A DNA stretch of 64,000 nt from Marinobacter algicola DG893 (GTDB lineage Bacteria; Pseudomonadota; Gammaproteobacteria; Pseudomonadales; Oleiphilaceae). The notes beneath the pieces are model-generated. The model did no database searches, had not been told where the DNA came from, and saw nothing but the letters and a program-made list of their open reading frames with translations. Numbering within the stretch: position 1 is the first letter of the stretch; each line of letters opens with the position of its first letter. Both the position numbers and the translations under genes were made by a program. The stretch is from the NCBI RefSeq assembly GCF_000170835.1, contig NZ_ABCP01000008.1, positions 1 to 64,000 of the forward strand, in the 5' to 3' direction. This document shows, in pieces, positions 51,695-61,362 of this stretch.

Positions 51695-52447
51695 ATGAGC
51701 AAACAAGCGCAGCCCACCAAAAGCCTGAACCGAGCCGAGAAAAAACGGACGGGGGCGACAAGCGACACCATATACGCCCACATGTTCGACGCTATTCTTG
51801 AGCATCGGCTGGCCCCGGGAACCAAGTTGAGCGAAGAGGCGTTGGGAGAAATATTTGGCGTCAGCCGCACGATTATCCGGCGGGAGCTGTCGCAACTGGC
51901 CCATGAGGGTGTCGTTTCGATTCGCCCCAACCGGGGCGCGATGGTGGCCAGCCCAAGTGTGGAGGAAGCTCGCCAGATCCTCTACGCAAGGCGATTGGTC
52001 GAACGTGCCATCACGGAGCTTGCGGTTCAGCACGCCACTGAAGAACAGATTGATGAGCTGCGGGGAATGGTGACAGAGGAGCATGACTGCTTTGCCCGCG
52101 GGGATCGGGGCGCCGGTATCCGCTTGTCTGGCGAGTTCCACCTGAAACTGGCCGAGGCGGCGAACAACGCCCCCTTCGTTGGTTTCCAGCGCAGCCTGGT
52201 TTCTCAGACCTCGCTGATCATCGCCCAATATGAAAAGGGCACCCGTTCGCACTGTTCCTATGATGAGCACAACCAGTTACTGGATGCGATATCCGCCCGT
52301 GACACCGACAAAGCCGTGTCGTTGATGATGCATCACATGGATCATATCGATGCAAAACTGAACTTTGACAACGAAAGTACAACCGATGACCTGCATGCGG
52401 TGTTTTCACACATCGGCTTTGCCCGGAAAAAAGCCGGCACCAAATAA
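51695..52447 (+). CDS. GntR-family regulator (FCD domain), probably of purine catabolism
   Basis: About 250 residues from MSKQAQPTKS; the longer frame from 51416 runs through a terminator and is not real. The winged HTH includes APGTKLSEEALGEIFGVSRT and IIRRELSQLAHEGVVSIRPN, followed by an FCD ligand-binding domain (about 95-230) with the metal-site-like residues of that fold. Location beside uraD and the glyoxylate genes, plus GTATAC-type sites at puuE, uraD and its own promoter, make it the likely purine or allantoin regulator. The effector is unknown. Confidence 0.85.
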   Translation: MSKQAQPTKSLNRAEKKRTGATSDTIYAHMFDAILEHRLAPGTKLSEEALGEIFGVSRTIIRRELSQLAHEGVVSIRPNRGAMVASPSVEEARQILYARRLVERAITELAVQHATEEQIDELRGMVTEEHDCFARGDRGAGIRLSGEFHLKLAEAANNAPFVGFQRSLVSQTSLIIAQYEKGTRSHCSYDEHNQLLDAISARDTDKAVSLMMHHMDHIDAKLNFDNESTTDDLHAVFSHIGFARKKAGTK

Positions 52448-52524
52448 CAGGGGCCGGCCAGGGTATTCACGTGTGGTAACGCTGTTGATGGTCGGCATTG
52501 CCCCCCCCACATGGACCTCAGGGC

Positions 52525-53838
52525 TCACATGGATTTCGGAAGCACCAGAATGGCCCGGAAATCATTAACGTTGGTGCGAGTCGGCCCCGTGATGATCAAA
52601 CCATCGAGTGCCTCGAAAAAACTGTAGGCGTCATTGCGGGCGAGATAGCTGGCAGGATCAAGCTTCAGGGCCTGAACCCGCGACCAGTCATTGGGGCCAA
52701 AAATGGCGCCGGCGTTATCTTCGGAGCCATCAATACCGTCCGTGTCGATGGCCAACGCGTGAATATTGGACGCTCCCTGAAGAACCGAGATTGCACCCAG
52801 GAGGTACTCAACGTTGCGACCTCCTCGCCCTTCACCGGAAACCGTAACGCTGGTCTCGCCACCTGAAAGGATCAATAGGGGTTCTTTGAGGTCTTTTTGC
52901 AGCTTCAACGCCATTGTCGCATGCTCGCCTCCGAGTTCCCTCGCCTCTCCTTCAAGATCGTCACCCAACACACGAACGTCTAAACCGGCCAGATTCGCGG
53001 AGGCCTCGGCGGCCCGAAGTGCATCACAGGCCCTGGCCTGAACGATCGTGCGATCAAGTCCGAATTCGGGTGAGTGCGGCTTGGGCGCGGTATCGTCACT
53101 GAGCAGGTGGCGACGCACGGCCTCCGGAATGCCTATGGAGTACCGCTCCAGTATTTCCAGGGCGTCCATTGGCGTTGTCGCGTCTGGAATGGTTGGCCCT
53201 GAGGCGATGAGCGCGGGATCGTCGCCGGGCACATCGGAAATCAGGTAGGTAATCACCCTCGCCGGATGGGCGGCGACGGCCAAGCGCCCGCCCTTGACTC
53301 GCGAAAGGTGGCGCCGCACCGTGTTGATCTCCCGGATCGGGGCGCCACAACGCAACAGCGTCTTGTTGATGGCCTGCTTTTGCTGCAGCGTCAGCCCTGG
53401 CGCCGGCAGTGTCATGAGCGCGGAACCGCCCCCTGAAATCAAAGCGACAACGAGATCATTCTCGGTCAGCCCGGCCACCGAATCGAGCATACGCTGGGCC
53501 GCCTTTTCGCCCAACTCGTCCGGCATGGGATGGGAGGCCTCCAATACCTCGATGTGACGACATTCCGCGCCATGCCCATAACGGGTAACAACCAGGCCGG
53601 AAAGGTCGGCATCGTCGTAGGCGTCAGCCCACGTGCGCTCGAAGGCCGCAGCCATTGCCGCCGCCGCCTTGCCAGCCCCAATCACAACGGTACGTCCGGA
53701 CGGGCGTGGCGGTAGCTGGCCGGCCGAAAGCAGCGTATCGGGATGGACGGCGGATACCGCCGTTGCGGCAAGCTGCCTGAGCCAGACATTCACTTCTGTC
53801 GGATGATCAAAGGACAGCGAATCAGACAAGGCGTGCAT
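52525..53838 (-). CDS. Glycerate 2-kinase (type II, MOFRL)
   Basis: A 437-residue protein. TVVIGAGKAAAAMAAAFERT near residue 50 starts the kinase domain, and ALISGGGSALMTLPAPGLTL is the substrate loop. A C-terminal MOFRL domain has SGGETSVTVSGEGRGGRN and DGIDGSEDNAGAIFG. It phosphorylates D-glycerate to 2-phosphoglycerate, closing the glyoxylate-to-glycolysis route started by Gcl. It could be called hydroxypyruvate reductase in old annotations. It follows glxR after a strong hairpin. Confidence 0.9.
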   Translation of the reverse strand: MHALSDSLSFDHPTEVNVWLRQLAATAVSAVHPDTLLSAGQLPPRPSGRTVVIGAGKAAAAMAAAFERTWADAYDDADLSGLVVTRYGHGAECRHIEVLEASHPMPDELGEKAAQRMLDSVAGLTENDLVVALISGGGSALMTLPAPGLTLQQKQAINKTLLRCGAPIREINTVRRHLSRVKGGRLAVAAHPARVITYLISDVPGDDPALIASGPTIPDATTPMDALEILERYSIGIPEAVRRHLLSDDTAPKPHSPEFGLDRTIVQARACDALRAAEASANLAGLDVRVLGDDLEGEARELGGEHATMALKLQKDLKEPLLILSGGETSVTVSGEGRGGRNVEYLLGAISVLQGASNIHALAIDTDGIDGSEDNAGAIFGPNDWSRVQALKLDPASYLARNDAYSFFEALDGLIITGPTRTNVNDFRAILVLPKSM

Positions 53839-53910
53839 CTGCGGCTCCTCGCAACGGATAGAAATTAAAGAAACGACGTGGTACGCCGGCGCGCCCCCAA
53901 TCGCGCCCTA

Positions 53911-53939
53911 ATGGCCGGTGCCGAATCGACACCGGCCAT
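53911..53939 (-). terminator. Hairpin between glxR and glycerate kinase
   Basis: Perfect 10+10 stem ATGGCCGGTG/CACCGGCCAT with a 9-base loop, 30 bases after the glxR stop. No T-run is present on the minus strand, so a stabilising or partial attenuating hairpin is more likely than a full stop. Confidence 0.6.
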
Positions 53940-53968
53940 TGGGTTTGAGTGCTGCGCCGGCAACTTAA

Positions 53969-54856
53969 CTAGGCACCGATTTCGTGGTCAGCCAGCTTTT
54001 CCAGGGCCTTCACAATGCCTGCGTGGTCCCAATCCGCACCGTTGTTCGCGGCGCAGGCCTGGAACAGTTGCTGGGCATTGGCGGTACCAGGCAGCGACAG
54101 ATTCAGGCTGCGTGCACTTTCCAGGGCCAGGTTGAGGTCCTTCTGGTGCAGGCGAATACGGAAGCCAGGGTCAAAGGTACGCTTGATCATGCGCTCTCCG
54201 TGCACATCGAGGATCTTCGACTGAGCCAGACCGCCCAGCAGGGCCTCACGCACTTTCGTCACATCCGCTCCGGCTTTCGAGGCGAAAAGCAGGCCCTCTG
54301 CCGCGGCCTGGATGGTCAGCGCCACCACGATCTGGTTGGCAACCTTGCAGATCTGGCCAGCGCCGTGCTCGCCAATATGGGTGATGGTCTTACCCATTAC
54401 CTCAAGGACAGGCAGCGCCCGGTTAAAGCCTTCATTGGTACCACCCACCATAATGGTCAGGGTTGCGTTAACAGCGCCACCCTCGCCACCAGACACCGGG
54501 GCATCGACGTACTCACCACCAGCCTCGGTGATGCGCTTGGCAAATGCCTGGGTGGGGATCGGCGCGATGGAGCTCATATCGATGACCAGCGTACCGGGCT
54601 GGAGGCCTTCAACAATGCCGGCCTCGCCAATCAGCACTTCCTCAACATCGGGGGTATCCGGAACCATGGTGATGATAATCTCGGCCTGTTCCGCAACTGC
54701 CTTGGGGCTATCGACTTCTTTCATGCCCTTGGCCGCCAGGCCTTCGTCCAGAGAGCCATACTTAACGTAGGTTACCAGCTCGTGGCCTGCTTCCAGCAGG
54801 TGTCCGGCCATGGGCCGACCCATAATCCCGAGACCAATAAATCCGATCTTGCTCAT
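53969..54856 (-). CDS. glxR: Tartronate semialdehyde reductase
   Basis: About 295 residues, a beta-hydroxyacid dehydrogenase. The NAD(P) site is GFIGLGIMGRPMAGHLLEAG, and DAPVSGGEGGAVNATLTIMV is the substrate motif, with the catalytic Lys in GAGQICKVANQI. It reduces tartronate semialdehyde to D-glycerate. The start is the ATG after AAGGAGAGGATT; the frame from 54874 begins at a GTG before that ribosome site. It follows hyi 35 bases away. Confidence 0.92.
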   Translation of the reverse strand: MSKIGFIGLGIMGRPMAGHLLEAGHELVTYVKYGSLDEGLAAKGMKEVDSPKAVAEQAEIIITMVPDTPDVEEVLIGEAGIVEGLQPGTLVIDMSSIAPIPTQAFAKRITEAGGEYVDAPVSGGEGGAVNATLTIMVGGTNEGFNRALPVLEVMGKTITHIGEHGAGQICKVANQIVVALTIQAAAEGLLFASKAGADVTKVREALLGGLAQSKILDVHGERMIKRTFDPGFRIRLHQKDLNLALESARSLNLSLPGTANAQQLFQACAANNGADWDHAGIVKALEKLADHEIGA

Positions 54857-54891
54857 AATCCTCTCCTTACTCACTTTTTTGTTGAATGACC

Positions 54892-55668
54892 TTATCGTGC
54901 GTTATCCAGCCAGCCGAGACCTTCGAGCGTTGTCGCCGCAGGCTTGTACTCGCAGCCGATCCAACCCTGGTAGCCCAGGCGATCAAGATGACCGAACAGG
55001 AACGGGTAATTGATTTCCCCGGTGCCGGGCTCGTGGCGCCCTGGATTGTCCGCCAGCTGCACATGGCCGATTTGTGAAAGGTGCTTTTCGATGGTCGGGG
55101 CCAGGTCGCCCTCCATGATTTGCATGTGATAGATGTCGTATTGCAGTTTCAGGTTGTCGCTACCCACGTCCTCGAACAACGCCAGGGCCTGCTCCGTCCG
55201 GTTGAGGAAGAAGCCGGGTATGTCGCGGGTATTGATGGGCTCGGCGAGCAACAGGATGCCCGCCGCTTTCAGTTTTTCGGCGGCGAAGCGCAGGTTGTCG
55301 ATCAGGGTTCTACGGGCCTGTTCTTCGCTTACTGTGTTAGGTCGGATACCTGCCAGACAATTCAGTTGCTTGCACCCGAGCACGGTGGCGTAGTCAATGG
55401 CCAGGTCGACGCCTTCACGGAACTCGTCGACCCGGTCCGGGTGACAGGCAATACCGCGCTCACCAGCCGCCCAATCCCCAGCCGGAAGGTTGTGCAGCAC
55501 CTGGGTAAGCCCATGGGCATCCAACTGCTTTTTGATGTCTGCCGCGGGAAAATCGTAGGGGAAGAGATACTCGACGCCCTGAAAGCCTGCCGACGCGGCG
55601 GCCTGGAAGCGATCGAGAAAATCCTCCTCGGCGAACAGCATGCTTAGATTCGCTGCAAACTTAGGCAT
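54892..55668 (-). CDS. hyi: Hydroxypyruvate isomerase
   Basis: About 258 residues, a TIM-barrel of the xylose-isomerase-like fold. MPKFAANLSMLFAEEDFLDR is the family opening, with AEPINTRDIPGFFLNRTEQA and a late HVQLADNPGRHEPGTGEINY that carry the metal and substrate ligands. It interconverts hydroxypyruvate and tartronate semialdehyde. The start at 55668 was chosen on homology over an upstream in-frame start at 55719. It sits between gcl and glxR. Confidence 0.92.
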   Translation of the reverse strand: MPKFAANLSMLFAEEDFLDRFQAAASAGFQGVEYLFPYDFPAADIKKQLDAHGLTQVLHNLPAGDWAAGERGIACHPDRVDEFREGVDLAIDYATVLGCKQLNCLAGIRPNTVSEEQARRTLIDNLRFAAEKLKAAGILLLAEPINTRDIPGFFLNRTEQALALFEDVGSDNLKLQYDIYHMQIMEGDLAPTIEKHLSQIGHVQLADNPGRHEPGTGEINYPFLFGHLDRLGYQGWIGCEYKPAATTLEGLGWLDNAR

Positions 55669-55759
55669 TTTTGGGTCTCCTACTCGTCCATTTTTGGGTC
55701 TTCGCCCCCTACCTGACACCTGATGCTTTCCACAGGTCGGGGGCGATTGATTGCGATAC

Positions 55760-57535
55760 TCAGGTCAGGCTGGCAATTGAGGTCGGCGCATCGGTGACGT
55801 TCTCTACCAGTGCTTCGAACTCGTTAACACCGTCAAGATCGGTCCCCATGGCAATGTTGGTCACACGCTCAAGGATGATCTCCACCACAACCGGCACCCG
55901 GTGTTCGTGCATCAGTTGTCGCGCCTGTACAAACGCCGGGCCAATGTCATCAGGCTTGGTGACCCGCAACGCCTTGCACCCAAGGCCCTCGACAACCGAG
56001 ACGTGATCAACGCCATAGTCGTTTATCTCGGGGCAGTTGACGTTCTCGAACGACAGCTGCACGCAGTAGTCCATGTCGAAACCACGTTGCGCCTGACGGA
56101 TCAGCCCCAGATACGAGTTGTTCACGAGGACATGGATATAGGGCAGCTTGAACTGCGCCCCGGCAGCCAACTCCTCAACCATGAACTGGAAGTCGTAGTC
56201 CCCGGAGAGAGCGACGACCTCGGCCTCGGGATCGGCACGGCATACACCCAGGGCAGCTGGAATGGTCCAGCCCAACGGCCCGGCCTGACCGCAGTTGATC
56301 CAGTGCCGCGGCTTGTACACGTGCAGGAACTGGGCTCCGGCGATCTGGGACAGACCAATGGCGGTCACGTACCGGACATTCTTGCCGAACACCTTGTTCA
56401 TCTCTTCGTAGACGCGCTGCGGCTTGACCGGCACGTCGTCGAAGTGAGTCTTGCGCAGCAGTGTCTGCTTGCGCTCCTGGCATTCCTGGGCCCAGGCTCC
56501 GCGATCCTTGAGTTTGCCTTCGGCGCGCCACTCCTTGGCCACGGTAATGAACAGCTCCAGCGCCGCCTTGGCATCAGAGACAATCCCATAGTCCGGCCCG
56601 AAGATACGGCCGATCTGGGTGGGCTCGATGTCAACATGAACAAACTTCCGGTCCTTGGTATAGGCCTCGATGCTACCGGTGTGCCGGTTCGCCCAGCGGT
56701 TACCAATGCCCATCACGAAGTCGGACGCGAGCATGGTGGCGTTGCCATAGCGATGGGACGTCTGGAGCCCCACCATGCCGGCCATCAACGGGTGGTCATC
56801 GGGAATCGTCCCCCAACCCATCAAGGTAGGAACAACGGGAACACCCGTAAGCTCTGCAAACTCAACCAGCAGGTCGCTCGCATCACTGTTGATAACGCCG
56901 CCACCGGCAACCAGCAAGGGCTTGTCGGCCTCGTTCAGCAAGGTCAGCGCTTTCTCGATCTGTGCCCGTGAAGCCGCCGGCTTGTAGGCAGGCAACGATT
57001 CGTAGGTGTCCGGATCAAATTCGATCTCGCTCATCTGTACATCGATGGGCAGGTCAATCAGAACGGGACCGGGGCGGGAGCTGCGCATCAACTGGAACGC
57101 CTGCTGGAACGCCCGCGGCACCTGGGCCGGCTCGAGGACGGTAACTGCCCATTTGGTGACAGGGCCGGCGATGGCCTGGATGTTCACCGCCTGGAAGTCT
57201 TCCTTGTGCAGTTTGCTTCGCGGCGCCTGCCCAGTGATGCAGAGAATGGGTATGGAGTCGCCTGTGGCAGAGTACAACCCGGTGATCATGTCGGTGCCAG
57301 CGGGTCCTGACGTTCCGATGCAAACACCGATGTTGCCTGCTTTGGTGCGGGTGTAACCCTCCGCCATATGAGAGGCCCCCTCCACGTGGCGCGCGAGGAC
57401 GTGGTCAACCCCTCCAACTTTGCGCATAGCGGAATAGAACGGGTTAATGGCCGCTCCGGGCACTCCAAAGGCAATATCGATACCTTCTTTCTTCAAAACG
57501 TGAACAGCGGCTTCTGCTGCGGTCATGCGAGTCAT
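55760..57535 (-). CDS. gcl: Glyoxylate carboligase
   Basis: A 591-residue thiamine-diphosphate enzyme. It starts [20 protein letters not shown], has [19 protein letters not shown], and the cofactor motif [15 protein letters not shown] with the following NN pair (VNNSYLGL). The usual ThDP-contacting Glu is Val in this family, here VPGAAI. It joins two glyoxylates to tartronate semialdehyde and CO2. Glyoxylate comes from ureidoglycolate made by the genes upstream. Confidence 0.94.
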   Translation of the reverse strand: MTRMTAAEAAVHVLKKEGIDIAFGVPGAAINPFYSAMRKVGGVDHVLARHVEGASHMAEGYTRTKAGNIGVCIGTSGPAGTDMITGLYSATGDSIPILCITGQAPRSKLHKEDFQAVNIQAIAGPVTKWAVTVLEPAQVPRAFQQAFQLMRSSRPGPVLIDLPIDVQMSEIEFDPDTYESLPAYKPAASRAQIEKALTLLNEADKPLLVAGGGVINSDASDLLVEFAELTGVPVVPTLMGWGTIPDDHPLMAGMVGLQTSHRYGNATMLASDFVMGIGNRWANRHTGSIEAYTKDRKFVHVDIEPTQIGRIFGPDYGIVSDAKAALELFITVAKEWRAEGKLKDRGAWAQECQERKQTLLRKTHFDDVPVKPQRVYEEMNKVFGKNVRYVTAIGLSQIAGAQFLHVYKPRHWINCGQAGPLGWTIPAALGVCRADPEAEVVALSGDYDFQFMVEELAAGAQFKLPYIHVLVNNSYLGLIRQAQRGFDMDYCVQLSFENVNCPEINDYGVDHVSVVEGLGCKALRVTKPDDIGPAFVQARQLMHEHRVPVVVEIILERVTNIAMGTDLDGVNEFEALVENVTDAPTSIASLT

Positions 57536-57646
57536 GGTGTTTCCTCCGAAGTAAGGTTGTTCTTGTAGTCGAGGCGATGCTCGTCCCGGCGCTTGAAACG
57601 TCAGTGCACCGTCGGTAAAAGGTTGAATGGGAATTCAGCCGGTAAA

Positions 57647-58144
57647 TCAGTCAGATAGGTCGAGGAGCACACGCACCTCCATTCCGTACTCGTCGCAGTT
57701 GTGCCCCGGACCGCCGCGATCGATAACCAGGAATTCGCCTTCCCGATCCAACACCGACTGCACGGCGTGCCAGGTACCCGCGCGGTAATTCACTCCCTGG
57801 AAACCATCGGTGACAAAGGCGCGAACTTCATCAGGGCTGATCGTGTCGCCTGGGGGTGCGACAACAACCAGGAATCGCTCCTCGTGCAGGGGCATGAAGG
57901 CCTGGCTGCCTTGCGGGTGGCGCTCCAGGAACGACAGCTCCAGCGGTAACGTCACCGGCTGGCTTACAAAAATACTCACCAGAACCCGTGCCTCATAACC
58001 GAGCAGCTCCACTTTCGCCAGATCATGGTGGCGCTGGGTGCGCCCCGCGTTGATGGGAAAGGAGTCAGCCGTGCGCCGGTCAATAACATCCCCGAATTCG
58101 GCGAATGCCTCCGGGCTCAACGGTTGTGCTTTGAGTTCCAGCAT
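57647..58144 (-). CDS. allA: Ureidoglycolate lyase
   Basis: A 165-residue cupin-fold protein with the AllA landmarks LSPEAFAEFGDVIDRR, LSFLERHPQGSQAFMPL, and YRAGTWHAVQSVLDREGEFL near the C-terminus. It splits (S)-ureidoglycolate into glyoxylate and urea. It is 20 bases behind allE and 111 bases before gcl on the strand. Confidence 0.93.
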   Translation of the reverse strand: MLELKAQPLSPEAFAEFGDVIDRRTADSFPINAGRTQRHHDLAKVELLGYEARVLVSIFVSQPVTLPLELSFLERHPQGSQAFMPLHEERFLVVVAPPGDTISPDEVRAFVTDGFQGVNYRAGTWHAVQSVLDREGEFLVIDRGGPGHNCDEYGMEVRVLLDLSD

Positions 58145-58164
58145 AAAAATGTCCTCGTCTCAGC

Positions 58165-59016
58165 TCAGCGCGAACCGAATCCGCTGAGTTTCATGTGCCG
58201 GTTCACGTCCTTGTAAAGCAGGTAACGGAAAGGTCCCGGTCCACCGGCATAGCAGGCTTGCGGGCAGAAGGCGCGAAGCCACATGTAGTCACCCGCCTCC
58301 ACTTCAACCCAATCCTGGTTGAGGTGATAAACCGCCTTCCCTTCCAGCACGTAAAGGCCATGTTCCATCACGTGGGTCTCGGCAAATGGAATGACTCCGC
58401 CGGGCTGGAAATTGACAATGTTGACGTGCATGTCATGGCGAATGTCCTGCGGATCAACAAAGCGCGTTGTCGTCCAGCGACCCTCAGTTCCCGGCATCTC
58501 AGTGGGCGTTATATCCATCTCATTGGTGACAAAGGCCTCAGGCACATCAATGCCGTCGACATGCTCGTAGGCTTTTCGCACCCAGTGAAAACGCAGCGTC
58601 GAGTTGCTCTCGTTGAACACCTGCCAGGACGCACCCGGCGGGATAAAGGCATATCCGCCCTCCTGCATCCGGTGTTGTTGGCCGGCGATGGTCAGGGCCA
58701 TCTCGCCTTCAACCACAAACAGGACCCCTTCCGCGCATGAGTCCAGCTCTGGTCGCGAGCTTCCGCCCCCCGGGGACACCTCCATGATGTACTGGGAGAA
58801 GGTTTCGGCGAACCCGGACAGCGGCCGTGAAAGCACCCAAAGCCGGGTCTTTTCCCAATGCGGCAAGGCACTGGCGACGATATCCCGCATCACGCCTCTG
58901 GGAATGATGGCGTAGGCTTCGGTAAAAACCGCACGGTCAGACAACAACTGGGTCTGAGGTGGATGCCCGCCAGCGGGAGCGTAGTACGTAGGTTTGTTCA
59001 CAGATCGATTGCTCAT
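58165..59016 (-). CDS. allE: (S)-ureidoglycine aminohydrolase
   Basis: About 283 residues, a double cupin. YYAPAGGHPPQTQLLSDRAV is the family opening, with a first cupin around GVLFVVEGEMALTI and a second (PFAETHVMEHGLYVLEGKAV) that has the Mn-binding Glu/His set. It converts (S)-ureidoglycine to (S)-ureidoglycolate and ammonia. The start at 59016 (CAAGGAG before it) overlaps the puuE stop by 4 bases. Confidence 0.92.
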   Translation of the reverse strand: MSNRSVNKPTYYAPAGGHPPQTQLLSDRAVFTEAYAIIPRGVMRDIVASALPHWEKTRLWVLSRPLSGFAETFSQYIMEVSPGGGSSRPELDSCAEGVLFVVEGEMALTIAGQQHRMQEGGYAFIPPGASWQVFNESNSTLRFHWVRKAYEHVDGIDVPEAFVTNEMDITPTEMPGTEGRWTTTRFVDPQDIRHDMHVNIVNFQPGGVIPFAETHVMEHGLYVLEGKAVYHLNQDWVEVEAGDYMWLRAFCPQACYAGGPGPFRYLLYKDVNRHMKLSGFGSR

Positions 59017-59963
59017 TGCTGCTCCTTGGATGAGAGCGGGTGGTGGTGCTCGGCCCAATGGCGTGCAATATCCACACGTCTCGTAACCCAGACACGATCA
59101 TGCGCTTCTATGTGATCGAGGAATCGCTGCAGGGCCCGAAAGCGTCCCGGCCGGCCTACCAGCCGACAGTGGAGACCAACGGACAGCATCTTTGGCGCAT
59201 CCTCACCCTCGGCATAAAGCACGTCGAAGGCGTCTCGCAAATACTGGTAAAAGTCCTCTCCGGTGCCGAAGCCTTGTGCCGAAGCGAAGCGCATGTCATT
59301 GGTGTCCAGGGCATAAGGCACCACCAGGTGGTTGTGCATTTCGCCCTGGCTATCGTACTGACGGGTCCAGAACGGCAGATCATCCCCGTAGTAATCGCTG
59401 TCGTAGAGAAAGCTGCCTTCGTCCAGTACCAGACGGCGCGTGTTCTCGCTGTCGCGCCCGGTATACCACCCAGCCGGTTTCTCACCGTATAAAGTCTCGA
59501 AGATCTCGATGGCCCGACGCATGTGCGCGCGCTCTATACTTTCCGGAATATTCTGGTAATGAATCCAGCGCCAACCGTGACAGGCGACCTCATGACCCAG
59601 CTCTTTAAAGGCATGGGCAAGCTCGGGGTGCCGCTCAAGCGCCATCGCTACACCAAACACTGTCAGTGGCATGCCGCGGCGCTGAAACTCGTTCAGTACC
59701 CGCCATACCCCTGCCCGGGAGCCATACTCATAGATGGATTCCATGCTCATGTGCCGGCTTGGATACGCCTCGGCCCCGGCGATTTCAGACAGGAACTGCT
59801 CCGAATGCGTATCGCCATGCAGAACGCAGTTTTCTGCACCTTCCTCGTAATTGAGAACGAACTGCACGGCAATGCGTGCCCGGCCAGGCCAATTTGCATG
59901 GGGAGGCTCAGAACCGTAACCAATCAGGTCTCGGGGGTAATGGTCTGGATTAGCCGGACTCAT
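59013..59963 (-). CDS. puuE: Allantoinase, polysaccharide-deacetylase type
   Basis: About 316 residues from MSPANPDHYPRDLIGYGSEP, with GAAGGAAG 8 bases before the ATG; the frame from 59984 starts inside that site. The NodB-type domain has VLNYEEGAENC, a metal HxxxH-like set (EVACHGWRWIHYQ), and GWYTGRDSENTRRLVL. PuuE hydrolyses allantoin to allantoate without the metal centre of AllB. It is the first gene of the transcript that continues with allE and allA, and two operator sites lie just before it. Confidence 0.92.
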   Translation of the reverse strand: MSPANPDHYPRDLIGYGSEPPHANWPGRARIAVQFVLNYEEGAENCVLHGDTHSEQFLSEIAGAEAYPSRHMSMESIYEYGSRAGVWRVLNEFQRRGMPLTVFGVAMALERHPELAHAFKELGHEVACHGWRWIHYQNIPESIERAHMRRAIEIFETLYGEKPAGWYTGRDSENTRRLVLDEGSFLYDSDYYGDDLPFWTRQYDSQGEMHNHLVVPYALDTNDMRFASAQGFGTGEDFYQYLRDAFDVLYAEGEDAPKMLSVGLHCRLVGRPGRFRALQRFLDHIEAHDRVWVTRRVDIARHWAEHHHPLSSKEQQ

Positions 59964-60026
59964 CAAACAACTTCCTTCTTCCAATCCGTTTGGCAGGCCG
60001 CTGTTACCAGCGCGCCCTCAATTAAC

Positions 60027-60057
60027 ATTGTATACTTAAATATACTATATTGTATCC
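60027..60057. promoter_or_regulatory. Tandem operator sites before puuE (ATTGTATAC and ATTGTATCC)
   Basis: ATTGTATAC at 60027-60035 and ATTGTATCC at 60049-60057 are direct repeats spaced 22 bases start to start, two helical turns. They share ATTGTATnC with the sites at 51236 and 51366 and lie 64-95 bases before the puuE ATG. They are likely bound by the GntR/FCD regulator. Confidence 0.6.
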
Positions 60058-60073
60058 AAATAGAACGCAACCG

Positions 60074-61312
60074 TCATTCACCCCAGTTCTTGATGATTTC
60101 GCGCTCTTCTTCGGTCATGTTCGTGGTGTTGCCCAAAGGCATGTAACCGTTCGCCACAACCTCCTGGATCTTGGCCTGATGGCTAAGTATCTGATCAACC
60201 GCATCAAACGCAAAGCCCGCTGGCGGAGCCGAAAACGCCGGGTTCTCAGGTTGCTTCGAATGGCATCCCGCACAGTGCTGTTCAATGGTCGCGCCCACTT
60301 TGGCAGCAAGGGGGGACTCACTTGTCTCATGCGTCGTTGTATTGGGCTCGGCGTTCGCCTGAGCCGTTGCCACTTGGGACTCTCCCGTAGGCGCGGCCAC
60401 CCAGAACGTCAGCAGGATCAGCACACCACCGGCCAGAAGGTAGGAAGGTTGGGTTTTGCCCGCATGCATCAGTACGAAAAACTGGCGGATAACGGCGCCG
60501 GCAAATATGAGCAGCGACATGACCAACCATGCCTGAGCCTCTGTATAGGCGAAGGCATAGTGATTACTGATCATCAGCAGAACAACGGGAAGCGTGAAGT
60601 AGGTATTGTGGACAGAGCGTTGTTTACCGCGCTTGCCATCAATAGGATTGGGCTCCTCGCCCGCCTTCATGGCATCGACCATGCGGCGCTGGCCCGGAAT
60701 GATCCAGAAAAAAACGTTTGCGGACATGGCTGTCGCCATGACAGCACCGGTCAGAAGGAACGCAGCACGGCCAGCAAACAATTGCGTGCTTACATAGGCA
60801 ACAACGACAAGCAGCACCCCTACCGCAATACTCAGAATGCCGTCGCGCTCCATGTTGGGGCTTATGCGCTTGCACAACTCATTGTATACAACCCACCCGA
60901 ATGCCAGGAAAAGCACCGCCGCAACGTTGGCCTGCCATCCACTTAACTCAGCAGCCCACTGCCAACTGCTATTGGTGTTCACCAGGTAGAAGCCCGGGTT
61001 GACCATATAGAGAATAACGAACAGCGCGAAACCCGACAGCCAGGTGGTATACGACTTCCAGAACGACCAATGCAGGTCGGCAGGCAAGGTACCCGGGCTG
61101 GTGGCGTACTTTTGGTTGTGGTAGAAACCGCCCCCATGCACGGCCCACATCTCACCAAAAACCCCCTTCTTTTTGCAGTTTTCGGCCTGTGGCGGCTTAA
61201 GGCTGTTATCCAGCATCACGAAGTAAATTGACTCGCCAATCCACGCAATGGCTGCAATCACATGAAGCCACCGCAACATGAAATTCACAAAATCCAGAAT
61301 GTAAGCTTCCAT
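60074..61312 (-). CDS. puuD: Membrane urate hydroxylase with cytochrome c domain
   Basis: A 412-residue membrane protein. About eight helices (residues 1-300) begin MEAYILDFVNFMLRWLHVIA, and a cytochrome c domain at about 325-410 has CAGCH and the distal Met in MPLGNTT. It oxidises urate to 5-hydroxyisourate and passes electrons to the respiratory chain, so unlike uricase it does not form H2O2. It follows uraH 50 bases away on the strand. Confidence 0.93.
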   Translation of the reverse strand: MEAYILDFVNFMLRWLHVIAAIAWIGESIYFVMLDNSLKPPQAENCKKKGVFGEMWAVHGGGFYHNQKYATSPGTLPADLHWSFWKSYTTWLSGFALFVILYMVNPGFYLVNTNSSWQWAAELSGWQANVAAVLFLAFGWVVYNELCKRISPNMERDGILSIAVGVLLVVVAYVSTQLFAGRAAFLLTGAVMATAMSANVFFWIIPGQRRMVDAMKAGEEPNPIDGKRGKQRSVHNTYFTLPVVLLMISNHYAFAYTEAQAWLVMSLLIFAGAVIRQFFVLMHAGKTQPSYLLAGGVLILLTFWVAAPTGESQVATAQANAEPNTTTHETSESPLAAKVGATIEQHCAGCHSKQPENPAFSAPPAGFAFDAVDQILSHQAKIQEVVANGYMPLGNTTNMTEEEREIIKNWGE

Positions 61313-61362
61313 TAACCTGTTCTCTTGTTCGCACTGTTGTATTGATGACTGACCATCTCGAC

